Shown here: positions 18,381 to 33,300 of the stretch, one piece after another
Position numbering within the stretch: the stretch's first letter is position 1
Layout of the letters: every line of letters begins with the position of its first letter
Source: Chryseobacterium sp. CY350
GTDB taxonomy: Bacteria > Bacteroidota > Bacteroidia > Flavobacteriales > Weeksellaceae
Reading direction: 5' to 3'
Length of the DNA: 64,000 nt
Assembly: GCF_027945075.1 (NCBI RefSeq)
Contig: NZ_CP116034.1
Span: forward strand, 1,054,001-1,118,000
Program-made: the position numbers and the translations under genes
The notes under the pieces: model-generated
The model's database searches: none
Seen by the model: only the letters and a program-made list of their open reading frames with translations
What the model was told of the DNA's origin: nothing

Positions 18381-21300
18381 AATTTATTGTATTGGATGAA
18401 ACTGAAAATTAACAAGATGTAATCGGTTGCGCATCTTGTAGTGTCATGCAAAAGACTTTTGAAAATTAAGATTTTTTTCTTTATTTCAGAAAGATAAGGC
18501 AACTCTCTATCAGATTGAAAGTTATGCCTATCTAAATCACAATCTGCTCTTTTCTATTTAACTAAAATAAACATATAAATCCCATTATTACAGATTTTTG
18601 ATAATTTAAAAATCAATCTCTCTTTCTGTAAATAACAAAAAGGCTTAACAATTTTCATTATTAAGCTTTTAATTATTTTGAATATAAATTTACTTCAATT
18701 TATAAACCTCACTTCCCGCAAGCAGGAAACAGCCCAATCCATAATCTTCAAAATCAGGCACTTTGTCTACAGCTAAAGGTTGACCATCTTTCGGCTCCTT
18801 TCCTGTTCCCTGTACCCAACCTAAAAATCCGTTTGGCTGAACAGAATCTTTTACCATCGCATTCCAAGCTTTAACCAAAACCGGCAAGTAAGTTTCTCTG
18901 TCGATCAATCCGTTATTCACGCCATAAGCCATTCCGTAAACAAAAAGTGCAGTTCCTGTTGTCTCCTTTCCACCAAAATTAGTCGGATCGTGCAAACTCA
19001 CATTCCAGAAACCATCTTCTCTTTGGATTGGAAGTAACGCCGCTAACAAATCTTTGTAATCCTTTAAATATTCCTGATAATGCGGGTCAGATTTTGGTGT
19101 ATCGTGTAATGTTTTGGCTAATGCAGCCACTACCCATCCGTTTCCACGGCTCCAGTAGCAATCTTCGCCATTCGGTTCTTTGTAGGGTGGAAGAAAACTT
19201 TTGTCTCGCCACCAGATTTTGTCTGCCTGATTATACAATCCGCTTCCGCCTTCCTTGTATTTGGTATGGGCGTACATTTCGTAATTTTTATCGAAATACT
19301 TTTGCTCACCTGTGATTCTGCCTAACTTTGTAAAGAGTGGCATCGACATTTGAAGCGCATCAATCCACCACCAATCGTCCACTTTTGGGGTGGCAATCAT
19401 ACTGTCCATCGCAGCTTTTACGTTTTTAATTCTTTCAGGATGTTTTCTTCCATCGATTTCATAAAGGTCAAGATAGGTTTGTCCACAAGCCTGATGGTCA
19501 GCATTTCTGGTATATGTACCGCGCTGTAAATTCCAATTGTGATTGTTTGCCCACGACATTGCATAATCGTAATATTCCTTTTTAGGATCTACGGAATAAA
19601 GAGCCATTAAACCTTCATAATAAACCGCTCTCGTCCAGAGATTACTTGGCCACACTTTTTTGCCGACAATATCTTGTTTGGTATCCGGCCACTTGTTCAT
19701 AAAGTATTGATTGGCTCTTCTCGAAACTTCCAGAACCTCTTTCTTATTCGGAATCTCCACCTTGCTTGCCGAACTGTTTTTCTGGACTGAACAGGAAGTC
19801 AATCCCGCCAGAATCAGTGCAAAAAAACCTGTTGTTAATAGCTTTTTCATAAGTATATATTTATTTTTTATTTTCTTTTAAATAATTTTTAAGACCACAT
19901 TTCTTTAAATCCCTGATGCCTTTCGCCACCAGTTCTGCATTGAAAACAGCACCAGCTTCATTGGTGTGCGTATGATCTTTGGGGAAGAATCCTTTTACAT
20001 TTTCGGCTCCCATTTTTTCATATTTTTCGATGACCATTGTATTTAAATCTAAAAAATAAGCTCCGGTTTGTTGAGCGACTTCCTCTGCCCAAATTCCATA
20101 TTGGTCTTTTTCAATTTTGCCTTTTTCATTAAATTTATTTCGTGGAACCGGTGAAACGATGATAGGAATTGCGCCCTTAGATTTTGATTCGTTTGCATAT
20201 TTTCTCATATAATAACCGTAAGTATAGACCGTTTCGTTCACCTTACGAATTGGATTGTAAATATCTTTTGACTCGTCGCCAATCCCTTTTATCGTTCCTC
20301 GTGCTCTTAAAGTATCTGCTAACTCTCCGCCGTCATTATGACCGAACTGCATCAAAACATAATCGCCTTTTTTAATGGTTTTCATAATCGAATCCCAACG
20401 GCCTTCCGTCACAAATGTTCTGCTGCTCCTGCCACCTTTTGCGTGATTCTGAATTTCAATTTTTGTCGTATCTAAAAATAAATTCATAAAACTTCCCCAT
20501 CCCCAAAGTGAGTCTGAACCCTTTCCTGAACCGTTCTGCACCGTAGAATCTCCGATGATGTAAATAACAGGTTTATCCTGAAGTTTTTGAAATGAAGCTC
20601 CAATTAGAATGACCAATGCAACCATTGGAATGATGAATTTTATTTTCATGAATGATTTTATTTTTTTGGAGTTATAGTTTTAACATTCGGTTTTGGCATT
20701 TCCTTAATCGATTCATCCAGATAATAATCCGTATGCGGTGGCTGATTATATCCCACATTTTGCCAGACAATGCTCAAACGGTATTGCGGATTATGCATCA
20801 AAGTGTACAATCTATGTTTCGTCGGAATGGTTGTCGAAAAAATTCTCAATTCCTGATTATCTGTAGTTCTGTACATCACTTCTTCACGCCAATCTCCGAA
20901 CAAATCGACCACCAAAGCAGGATTTTTCTTGGTTCCATTATTTGATTCACACTGGAAATTTTTAGCATCAAAAATTAGATTTGATTTTTCATTCTTCCAA
21001 TCCCATTTTGAAACGTTTGTGCCGTCTAAAATTTCGCTTAAAAAATCCCCGTCCCAATAAATCCCCATATTGGCAGGTGGATTTTTGTCACTGATTTTTT
21101 TTCCTTTGCTATCATATATTCCTTTCAGTCCAGCTCCGGCTGCCCAGAATTCTGAACCTTCGTAACGAGGGTCAATATTTAAAGACAAACCTCTTCCCGG
21201 ACCTTGAAATTTCCCCTGTTTGCTGTAAACTGTGGAAGGTAATTTCCATAAAACTTTTCCGGTTTTCCCATCTCTGAAATGCGCTCCTGCATCATCAAAT

Positions 21301-24300
21301 CTCTCCTGAATGTCAAAAATTTCCAGTCCCGGATTGGAAGGGTCCAAATCTCCGACGTGCAATGCATCGCCGTGACCGTAACCTGTACTGTTTAACACTT
21401 TTCCGTCGTCATCCACCGTCATTGCCCCGAAAACAATTTCGTCTTTTCCGTCGTTATCAACGTCTGCAATCGTCAAATTATGATTTCCCTGTCCGCGGTA
21501 TTTTTTATTTTCTTCTGAACTTTCGGTATCAAAAAGCCAACGTAAACTGAGTTTTTTATCTTTATAATCCCACGCTGCAATCGCCGTTCTGGTGTAATAT
21601 CCTCTCGACATAATCACACTCGGTGTTTTGCCATCCAAATATGCAACTGCACCTAAAAATCGGTCGATACGATTTCCTTTGGCATCGCCCCAGGTTTCGG
21701 TCATCTGTTCATCGGTCGGATTCAAACTGCCTGCAAATCTTGGAACTTGATAATTAACTGTATTGATTTCAGCGCCGGTTTGTCCGTCAAAAACGGTCAG
21801 ATATTCCGGTCCGGAGAGAATCATTCCGTTTTCGTTGACGTAATTTTTGGTCGAATCGCCAATGAATTTTCCTTTTCCGTCTTTGCTTCCGTCGGCGGTT
21901 TTCATTACGATTTCAGCTTTGCCGTCCTGGTCTAAATCATATACCAAAAACTGGGTGTAATGCGCACCCTCTCTTATATTTTTCCCTAAATTAATTTCCC
22001 ACAAAAGCTTTCCATCCATTTTATAAGCCTGAATAATTGGCGGATCGGTTTCGCCTTTCTGACTGTTGTCTTTTGACCTACCGGTTTGATGAAGGATAAT
22101 TTCGTATTCACCATCTCCGTCCAAATCGGCAACAGAAGCGTCATTCGGTGTGTAACCTTGTGGTGTTTTTAATGGAATTGAAAAATAAGGTTTTTGATTA
22201 GCTACATATTTTACAGAATCAATGTCAACCGATTTATCCTGAGTATTTGATTTGACGAAATAGGTGTAATTTTTTGCTTTGTCTGGGGTTTTATCTAAAA
22301 AATTCGTTTCGTTCGAAAGTTGTTTTTCATTCAGCTTTTTGGTTGAATTATTTTCAGTTCGGTACAAATCAAAATGGGTTTTTTGAGCTTCTGTGCCGAG
22401 CAAACGCCAACTCACAAAAATGCCGGAATCCGCTGGAATGGCAACGATTCCTCTCTTCAGATATTCCATTTGTCTTTGGGCAAAGGCTAATTGCGAAAGA
22501 AAAATGACTGATGTAATGAAGATATATTTGACTTTCATAATTCTGTTTTGATTTTATAAGTTTTGGCTAAAGCCGGATTTGAAAAACCTTTTTTAAGCGG
22601 GCTTCCTTCGACAAACTCAGGATGACATAACCCGTTCCTATTGATAATTTTCGATGATTTTTATCCTTGCCAAGGTTTGAAACCTTCACAAGGATTTTTT
22701 GCGCTGAATCTCTCGCAGCCCGACTTGAACGGAGCTCTTTTTGTGAGGAGGAACGACGAGCAAAAAAGCGGGAGTGGAAGGCGGATAAAGCTGCCCAAAT
22801 AAAATTCATCGAACCGCTTCAACCGATTGCACACCTTTAATTATTTCTGGGAAGTCTGCTTCAAAAGCCACTTCACCCACTCTTCAGTTCCCTGATAATT
22901 GGTAAAATCTGCGGGTAGTTTTTTGCCGTCGATGTACTCGTTGTAGCACCACGGGTCACCCAATGCGAATACAGTTCCTTTACCGATTTTTGCGATGGCT
23001 GCGATGTTTTTGCTTTCCGCAGACAGCAATTCTTTCGCTAGACTTTTCACGGAAATCGTTGCTACTTCCTTCATATATAATTTTTGTTCGGAGAAAATTT
23101 CATTCCTTGCCGGAACCATCACTTTTCCCTGCTCAAATTCTCTTTTCTGAACTCGGTTGTAGCTGTCTTCATTGAAATGAATGCCAAATTCTCCTGCAAG
23201 TTTGTTGAAATGTTCAAACTCAGAATTTCCTTTATCGTTGCTCATCAAAACCAAAACGCCTCCTTTTTTTACCCAATCTGTCAGGTTTTTGATGCTCGTC
23301 GGGTCAATCAGATTCGCCTTTCCGCCGTACGCTTCTTTGTCAATATCTGCATCGACGATGATGTAAATATTGGCTTTTTTTAAATCTTTTTTTGTAGGAG
23401 CAGTCGTCAGCGTACTGATTTCTGCGCCTTGTTTCTGGAAGAGCTCTCCCAACAGAGAAAACCCGCCGTTCGTTGTATCATTCCACGTGTAATGCCAGGA
23501 TTCCAAGGCTTTGGTTTCTTTGTTTTCTCTTTTTTCGTTGTTGAAAAAGTTGTCTAAAACGACTTTCGGTTTCTGCTGAGCATTGGAAAAACTGAAGGTC
23601 AACAAAGTTCCTAATGCAAATGTTTTTATGATATTTTTTGTACTCATTATCAATTATTTATTTTTTTGAATTCGTGAATTTTCGATTTCATATTTTAATT
23701 AATCTGCTTTCTTAATAATTTTTAACGCAAAGTCAGCAAAGTTTTTTTTACTACTAACTTTTTTTTAAGTTACACAAAGGCGTTTCACTTAAATAAGAAC
23801 ACAAAGTTTCAAATTTCATAATCCTAAAATTTATTTTGAATAATGAATTGGAATTAATTGAATTTCGCCATCCAGACCGGAAGGCTGAACTTTCCAGTTA
23901 GATGCATCGAAAGGCTTATAGTTAATGTTCACAAAGTTGATTTCGTGATAATTTCGCCACTGGATTTTATTTTGGTCCATATAACGGATACGGTTGGCCA
24001 TCAGATTACTCACTTCAATCTGAATCGTATTTTTTCCTTTTTTAAGATATTTTCCGACGTTGATTTCAAACGGGTTGCTCCAGACAATTCCGGCCTCTTT
24101 CCCGTTGACAACCACTGTCGCACTTTCGTAGAGTTTATCGAACTTCAAAAGGTAATTGTCAGCTTTATTTTTCTTTAAATTAAAAGTCGTTGTGTAGACT
24201 CCGGTTCCCGAAAAACTTTGCGTTTGAGCGTCTTCTGTGAAATTCGTCCAAGGTTGAAGTTTCGTCAAAGTTCTTGATTTCGGAAGTTCCGGACCGCCTT

Positions 24301-27300
24301 CTTTGAAGGTAAGTTGCCAAGGTTGATTTAAAACAATTGGCCCTTCTGTTTTTTCAACATATTTCCATTTTGCAACAGAATTATCTGCAGTTTCAGAAGC
24401 TCTTACAATTAAAGATTGCCCGGATTTCAACTGAATTTTCACCGAATTATTTTGAGTTTCAGCAATTCCATAATCCCCATTTTCAGGATTCATCAAAGCG
24501 ACCTGTTTCCCAACAAAATTCAACGGAATATTCTGATTGATTTCCTTCGAAGTGTGATTGACGATGTAATAATATTTTCCGCCATCAAACTTTCTTCGCA
24601 CGAATTTCAATCCGGTATCAGTCAGTTTTTCTCTTTCAATTTTTAAAAATTCCAGACCTTTTTCAACATCCGAAGTCAGGATAATTTTTCCTTCTCCAAA
24701 TGTTGCCGATTTTAAATTTCCGTTTTGCTGAAAAGGAATTGACTTCCATAAAGTCTGCAGTTCCGCTTTTCTTTTTTCTGCTTCAAAATATCCCGGAATA
24801 TTTTTCGGTTCATTCTGAAATATAATAGATGCGCCGTTTTGAGCTAAATTCAGAATATTTTTCAAGGTAGATTCCGGTAAATAATCCAATTGCGGAATGA
24901 TTAAAACTTTATAAGAACCACCTTCTTTTGAAACCTGAATATTTTGATTATCCAACTTCGCCTCGCTAATCATTTTATCGGAAACCATATCCAGAGAATA
25001 GCCGGATTTGCCCAATTTATCGAGGTTTTTATAAAACTCTGTGGGCTGTAGCCATTTTTCAATATTGTGAATTTTAAAGGCAACATCTTTCCCTTTCGGA
25101 CTCGCCCACTGGTCATAAACCGGCCAGTAAATCAACAGTTCGTTATCCGATTTTCCGCTCTGCAAAACACTTTGCGTACGTGCAACATACGAATTGAGCC
25201 CACTCAACTGTGGCCACAAACTATTCTCGGGCACAAAATTGGTCGATGCATAAAACAACCATCCCGGAAATTGTACATCCGCGGGCGTGTAGGTCGTTCC
25301 GTGGTAAAAAACGTGATTGATTCCCGACAAAAAAACCTGCTCCACTTCCGGTTTTGCCTGTGACCACGAGGTTTTGAAATGCTCCGTGAGCCAGGTAAAA
25401 GTTTCATTCGAAATCAATTTTTTGCCCGTTACATTGGCTGCCGAAGAAGAAAATTTCAACATATTAATATCGGGAACGTCCGATTTTTGAATGTCGGCGC
25501 TGTCTCTTTTCAAACCTAAAATATCAAATGGCGTACTTCCAAATGTTTCAGATTCGGGAATATCAACTGCTGCATATAAATCCAATAAATTTCCCGGCGA
25601 ACCGTGTGCCTGATTGGTATTTTTGGAGTTTTTGGAATGTGCCCAATTGGTAAAATCTTTGGTAAAACGATTTAAAATCAAATCGCTCAATGTTTCCCTG
25701 TAATCAGATTTTATTCTTGCTGCTATTTCGCTTTCCTCATTGCCCACCAAATATTTGATGTACGGACTTAAATCATAACCCCGTCTTTTTTGAAATTCTT
25801 CTTTAAAATCGGGCGTCCAATCGGCGTTATAAACTTCATAACTGTCGTTGAAAAAAGAACGGATTCCATAATTTGAATTTCCAAAAGCTTTATCGAAAGT
25901 TTTCAGATAATCCTTTGTAGCATTGGGCGAAAAATGGTCTAAAGTGTACCCTTCTCCACCCGGAGCAGCACGTTTTACCTTCTGTAAAGTTTTACCCACA
26001 AAAAAGGCGTAGATTGTCCACTTGCCTGAAGTTGGTTTCCAGTTTAAAGTTCCGTCAGCACTGATTTTATCCGTTAAAATCAACGGTTCATTTTTTTCGT
26101 TGTAAGCGGTTACAATATCTAATTTTACGGTTTTTAAATTCTTCTGCTTTTCGTCTTTCAGAACAATTTTTTCTGAGAATTTTTCATTCTTTTGAATTTC
26201 GTAAATCTGAACAATCATCTTGGTCGCCGCATCATTTTCGTCAACTTGTGGCCCACCGATTGGCCATCCCGTGCCAACTGCCATATCAACGTCCATATTT
26301 AAGCTTTTCGCTTTGCTGGTCGTGAATTGCAACATTTCCATCCATTCTGGAGAAAGATAATTGATGTAATTTTTTTCAAAACCTTTTGCGCCGTAAATCG
26401 GTACGATTTCCACGCCACCGAAACCTGCTTTATTTAAAGTAGTCAGTTGTTTGTCTAATCCTTTTTCGTCAACCGCATTTCCCATCCACCACCAGCGTGT
26501 CCACGGTTTTGCGGTCTCTGTGGGTTTTGGCCACGGGTTTTGTGCGGAGAGATTTCCGAAGGCAAAACAAATGACACTGAGTTTTATGATATTTTTGATA
26601 TTCATTTTTACTTTTTAATTTAACCGCAAAGTCATAAAAGATTTTAAAATACATTAGTTTGTTGAAAAATCTGCAATTTTCTTTTTAAAACTGCTTGTTG
26701 AAATTTCATCAAAATTATTTCCCCAACCCTAAAGGGAGTAATTTTCCTGAAATCTTCAAAGAAATTTTGCTTCCTTTAGGGTTGGGGCAAACAAAATTTC
26801 TTTGAAAATCATTTGACAATTAATTTCCATCAGGCTTCAAAGATTCCATAAAAACAGATTCCGGCCAATGGAATTTTTCTAAATCATCAGGTTTATTGGG
26901 GTTAAAACTTTTATAATTTTTTGAAATATATTTCTTTAAAGGTAAATTTTGGTCGACGATAGATTTCACGACACATTTTGCTAATTCGTAGGCACCATAA
27001 GGGTTAAAATGGGTATCATCTGCCAAAGTTTCTTTCTGATTCGGATAAGAATTGGCTGGATAATATACGAATGCTTTTTTGGAATTCTCAGGTCCCATCG
27101 CTTCAAACAACGTTTTGCTCATCGCATTTAAGTCGATTAAATATACATTTTCTTCCTTCGAAATTTCACGCATCGCATCCGGAAAATCCTCCAATTTATT
27201 AACAATTTTATTATTCTCGTCAAAAACTCTGCGGTTCATTGAGGTAACCAAAACAGGAATTGCACCCAATTCTTTGGCTTTCGAAATCCATTCTTTTAAT

Positions 27301-30300
27301 CGCTTTCTATAACCGGATTTTGTACTGTTTCCCGCCTTTTGGTCATTGTGCCCAAACTGGATGAACAGATAATCTCCGGACTTTATTTTATTCCAAATTT
27401 TATCAATTCGGTGACGGTCTTCAAAAGCTTTGAGGGTTTCACCACTTTCTGCGTAGTTGGCAATCACGACTTCATTTGGAACGAAAAAATACGGCAACAT
27501 TTGTCCCCAAGACGCCCAAGGTTCGTACTGAGCATCCACAACCGTAGAATCTCCAGTGATATAGATAGTTTTCGCCGTTTTGTTGGGTTGAATGATGACC
27601 GAACAAACTTTTGGAGCTTTATCGTTGAATTCAATCGTCAACAGATTGTCCCAATGCAGATATTTTCTTTCTCTCGGTTTCAGTTTTACAATCCCAATTT
27701 GAGTTCCGTCCTGATTTCGGATAATGCTGTCTTTGACGTGAACTGTGATTTGTTTTTCGAGGATTTCGCCTTTTTTAGTTTTGACTTCATTCAACATCAG
27801 ACGACGGTTTTCCACACGAACTGTCGTTTCCGATGTTCCTTTTGTATCGCCTAGATTCAGTTTAATATCATAATTTCCTTCAGGAATTGCGACAGAAAAA
27901 TAGAATGGTTTTTCGCTGATGATGAAATCTCCTGTCAATGCATTTCCGCCATTATCGACAGATTTCAGACCGGAAATATCCATAAAACCGTAGCCGATTT
28001 TCTTATCAAATTTTGAGGTCGACATAATAGGAATAAATCCGTTTTCGTTTCTTTCTGTGCCAAAATCAAAATTAAAAGTCGTCTGTTGCGCGAACAAAAG
28101 CGAACCTAAGAAAAGCGTCAAAAATTTTATCCAGTTCTGCATCTTAATCTGTTAAAATATTTTCTTTAGGCATTGTAAACTGCTTATTTTCATCACCCAA
28201 ATCCGGCAGACCAAAATAGAAATACAATGTTCTTTTGAAGGTCCCATTCAAATGATTCGGTTCACTTTCAGGGCCTAAAGTCGAAGTATCATTATTAATA
28301 TTAAATGCTAAAACAGTTCCCAGTGGCGGAATAGCATCGAGGAAAGAAATGTTTTCTGTAGGCAGTTTTGGATAACCTTCCGCACCATAAATTCCGTAAA
28401 AATCGAAAAGTCTGATGAACATTTTTTCTTCTTTTGTTCCTACCGTAATTTTTCCTTCTGCAGTATTCAATTGCAACCACGAAACATCGTCGAAATAACC
28501 TTTAAATTCCGGATAAATCCAAGGTGAAAAACCTGTTCGGGTAGAGTTTTTTAGATTTTGCCAGACATTGTAGGTTTGTCCTTGCGTTCTGTTTTTCCAA
28601 ACGTGATACGGACCTTTGCCGAGCCATTTTGCGCTGATAACATAATTTTCGGGATAATCGAAACTCACGCCTGAAAACGGGTAATCTGCGGAAAGCGAAT
28701 ATTCATAATTCAATTCTAAAACTCCATTATGATTCAGTTTCCAAATTATTACTTTTCCATCTTTAAAACGAGCTTCTATTTCCGCATTTCCTTCTTCCAG
28801 AAAAGATTTGAAAGATGATAATTCCGTTTTTCCGTTCACGAAAACGGGTCCGTTTGTGAAGGTCATTTTTTTGCCTTTCTTATCTAAAATGACAGACTTT
28901 AATAATCCATCTTTTTTTCCAAACGAAAATTCTTTTTCGTCTGATTTCAAAATAAATAATGAGTCATTTTCTATAACCAAAATCGGAAATTCTTTGATTA
29001 AAGATTTCGAAAACTGTTTTGAAATATCATCGTTTGATTTTATTTTCCAAGTCCAGGTGTAAATTTCCTTTCCGAAAGAATCGGTTGCGGTCAGCATTAA
29101 AGCTTCATTTTCTTTCCAATTTGATGGTAGATTTAGTTTTAAATTTCCCTTTTCTGTTGGTTTAATATTAGGAGATTCTGCTTTTCCTTTTTGAAGCACA
29201 TCAAAACCAGATTCAGACGAGAACGGTGTTTTAAATTTAACCAGTTTCCATTCAAACTGGCATTCATTCAGATTAGTAAAATGATAACGATTTTCAACAG
29301 GAATGATTCCATTAAAATCATTCCGCAACGTTTTCAAATCAATTTTTACCGGACTGTAAATTTCCCGTATGGCGTAAAAACTTCCCTCTTTTTCACGATG
29401 CGGACCGACCACGCCATCGGGAGCGTTAATCGCATTGACATCAAGTTGATTATTATAATCAGTTCGCACCAATCCTTCATCCGCAAACGCCCAAAGAAAA
29501 CCGCCTGCACCTTTTTTGGAATTCCAGTGAAGTTCCCAGTAATCGGCTAAAGATGTTCCGCCACCGCCGTCATCCTGCGCGTGCAGAAACTCGGTCGGCA
29601 TATAAATATTTTCGCCTTCGAGAATTTTTTTGGTGCTGTAATAATCTTCATAATGATTGCAGTCGATGCCGTTGAAAGCGTTTCCAGGTTTGTGATGAGC
29701 GTGAATTACAGGACGGTCTGACAAGTCGTATTTTGCATATTCTGCATCCAAATCAAAATTATGTCCGCCTTCATTTCCGTTGCTCCAAAAAATAATTGAA
29801 GGATGATTGGCATCTCTCGTAACCATTTCTCTCACGAGCTTTTTTCCAACTTCAGTGCTGTATTTTTTTTGCCAGCCAGCGAGTTCATCCAAAACATATA
29901 AACCTAACGAATCGCAAATTTGTAAAAAGGATTTATTTGGAGGATAATGAGCACATCGAACGGCGTTCATATTCATCTCTTTAATGAGCTGAACGTCCAT
30001 CAAATCGATGTTTTTGTTGACCGCTCTTCCGGTTTCTGGCCACCAAACGTGACGGTTGATACCCTTCATTTTGATTTTGGTTCCGTTGACGTAAATACCG
30101 TCGCTTTTTCGGATTTCAATGGTTCGGAAACCGAATTTTTCTTCGGTTTGGTAGATGTTTTTTCTATTTTTATTTAAACTGAATTTCGCTTTATATAAAT
30201 TCGGCGTTTCAGCTGTCCAGAGTTTTGGATTTTTAAGATTGAATTGGATTTGTTTTAAAGTATCATCTTTCTGAATTTGAATCTGAGATTCCCCAACTAA

Positions 30301-33300
30301 ATTATTTTTAGCATCAAAAATTTCAACCTTTACATTATTGGCAGATTGAATTCCTTTTAAATGAATATTCGAACGGAAAGTTCCATCTGCTTTGGCATCA
30401 ATTGCTGTCCAAGAAATATTTTCTTTTGGAGTCGCTTCCAAATAAACCGGTCTGAAAATCCCTCCCAAAACCCAATAATCAGCCAGCCGTTCTGCGTTGT
30501 TGACCGATTTATCAGTTGACATTTTGAAAACTTTGACTTCGATAATATTTTCTTTTCCGAAAAGTAATTTGTCGGAAATATCATATTTAAATTCATAAAA
30601 AGCACCCTGATGAATTGCTCCGGCCAACTTGCCATTGATTTTCACTTCGGTGTCGGTCATTGAACCTTCAAAAACGATGTTGATTGACTTTCCTTTCCAG
30701 GAATTCGGAACTGAAAATTGGTGTTTGTAAAGACCTACTTCATCATTGAATTTAAAATTTTTGCCGTAAGTAACGTAATCTCTTCCGTAGTTATACGAGC
30801 CAAATCCCTGCTGTTCCCATTGTGACGGAACCTGTATTTTATCCCAGCTTCCGGATTTTCGTCCGCCGGTTATCCAAAAATCCCATTGTTTCGTATGCTC
30901 AGAATCTGTTCCGCTTAGGAATTGGATTTCCTTAGATTGAGCATGCAGAAACTGTGAGCAAAAGCATAAAAGAACAAATATTTTGGAATAAAAACTCATT
31001 TAGCAGAAATATCGGAATCGTCTTTTTTGTCGTAAGATTGCGTGAGAGAAGCCACTTGCATCACATTGATATTTTTTTGCTTTAAATTCTGAATGTGATT
31101 CAGGTTTTGCATTTCAGGTTTTACAGCTTTGATTTTGAAATTTTCAAATGTGAAATCCTTCAAATCAAACAAATCTGATTTTTCAATAGAGAACGCCGTT
31201 TCACAACTGATGTCGATATTTTTTATTGTGATATTGTTGGCCAATCCTTTTCTAGGTCTTTCTTCACCTTTTAAATCAAAAAACTGGTTCCAGCCTTTTA
31301 CATATAAGAAAGTTTTTACGTTTCCGGTGATGTTTTCAACCGTTAGATATTCATAATGCTGAGGCGTGTCGGGACGCATTTTAAGGTGTAATAATCTTGA
31401 TGCATCTTTTACTTTAGAATTGCGCAAAATCACATTGTAATTGTGAATGGACTCACTTCCGCAAGTCAAAACGCTGTGGCAGAATCCAAAAGTATTGTCT
31501 TCGATAAGAATGTTTCTGTTTTCGCCGTTGTTCGGGTCTTTATCAGACTTCGGACCTTTTCCGCCTTTCAAAGCAATTGCGTCGTCGTTCACTGACATAT
31601 AGCAATTTTTAATTAAGAAATTGGTACAGGCGTCGATGTCAACCGCGTCTGTACTTGGTGCTTTTACAGGTTCTTTCGGAGCGAGAATGGTCAGATTTAA
31701 TAATTTAACAAAATCACTTTTATAATAATGCGTGCTCCAAAAAGGTGAATTTTTAATGGTAATTCCTTCCACCTGAACGTTTTTAGAATTTGAAACATAA
31801 ATAATTCTAGGTCTCATTTCGTCCATATTAGTGCATTTAGGATTCCATTCTCTTCTTTTCCAGAATGATTTCCAGAAACGAAGTCCGTTTCCATCTAATG
31901 TTCCTTTTCCTGAAATCGTGAAACCGTCTAATCCGTCTGCATTAATTAAGGCAGGAAAATATTTTACTGTTTGACCTTCCATTCTTGTCGTTACCACCGG
32001 AAAATCATTGATATCGTCGCTACCTTTTAATTTTGCTCCAGCTTCCAAATGCAAATGCGTTCCCTGTTTGAAGAAAACTGAACTGATGAGAAATGTTCCC
32101 TTCGGAACCACCACAATTCCGCCGCCGTTTTTAGCAGCCAAATCAATGACTGCCTGAAGTTCTTTGGTCTGAAGAATCGTGCTGTCGTTCTTCACACCGT
32201 TGGCTGTAAGGAGGTATTTCTTGCCTAATTTGCTAATGTCTGTAGGTTTGTTTTCTGTGAACCATTTGTCGATTTTGGTTCCATCCGGCCATTTGTCCTG
32301 ACTTTTCAGTCCGTTAGAAAATGATAGGATTATTATTAATGAAAATAGGAATTTAGGAGTGTTTTGGAATTTCATAATTGGTTGATATTGTTTAAAACCT
32401 GATTTCTGCCTCATCATTATTAAGCTCTAAAAATCAGCAAAATAACTTTCATTTATTATGTGAAAATTATTTTAATATTTCATTTTCATAAAAGTATACA
32501 TTTTTGGTGCTTGCAGTATCCTGCTCTTTCGGGTTAAAGATACTATCATAATAATTGGAAAGAAAATGTCAATAAAAATTTCTTATTACAACACATTTTG
32601 CTAAACTCCATAACTGTAATTGGTAAATTATATTACTATATGATAAAAAATAATAATATTAATCACTAAATTTGTTTAGAAATAATTATATAATGGAAAA
32701 CAATAATACAATGACCGAAGAACGAATATTTGAACTTTACAGCGATTATATTCTTAATCATGGTGAACGACCAAAAAATATCTATCGCTTTGCAAAAGAC
32801 AATGAATTTGAGGAAAAAGATTTTTACGAATATTTTGCAAGCTTTGAGCAAATTGAACGAAGAATATTGCAGGAGATTTTCATGAAATCTGTTGATCTCG
32901 CTGCGACAGTAAATGAAAACCAAGGTACTCATTCTAAAGAAAAAGTTTTGAATGTTTACTATATTTTCTTCGAGAATCTTACAATGAACAGATCGTTGGT
33001 TTTGATGCTATTGGGAAAAAATATGCTTCACAATTCTAAAATACTTACACCTCTCAGAGAAACCCATCGGAACTTTATAAAAACTCTCGATTTCAATGAT
33101 TGGGAAATCATCAAGAATGCAAAAAGTGATGTTCGAAATTTCAATGATAAAGCGAGAGAAGAAATTTTCTGGTTACATCTGCTTTCAAGCATAGACTTTT
33201 GGCGAAAAGACACTTCACCAGCGTTCGAAAAAACAGATGTTTTTATTGAAAAAACAATCGATACAGGATTCGAAATCATGGATAGTCAGCCGCTGAAAAA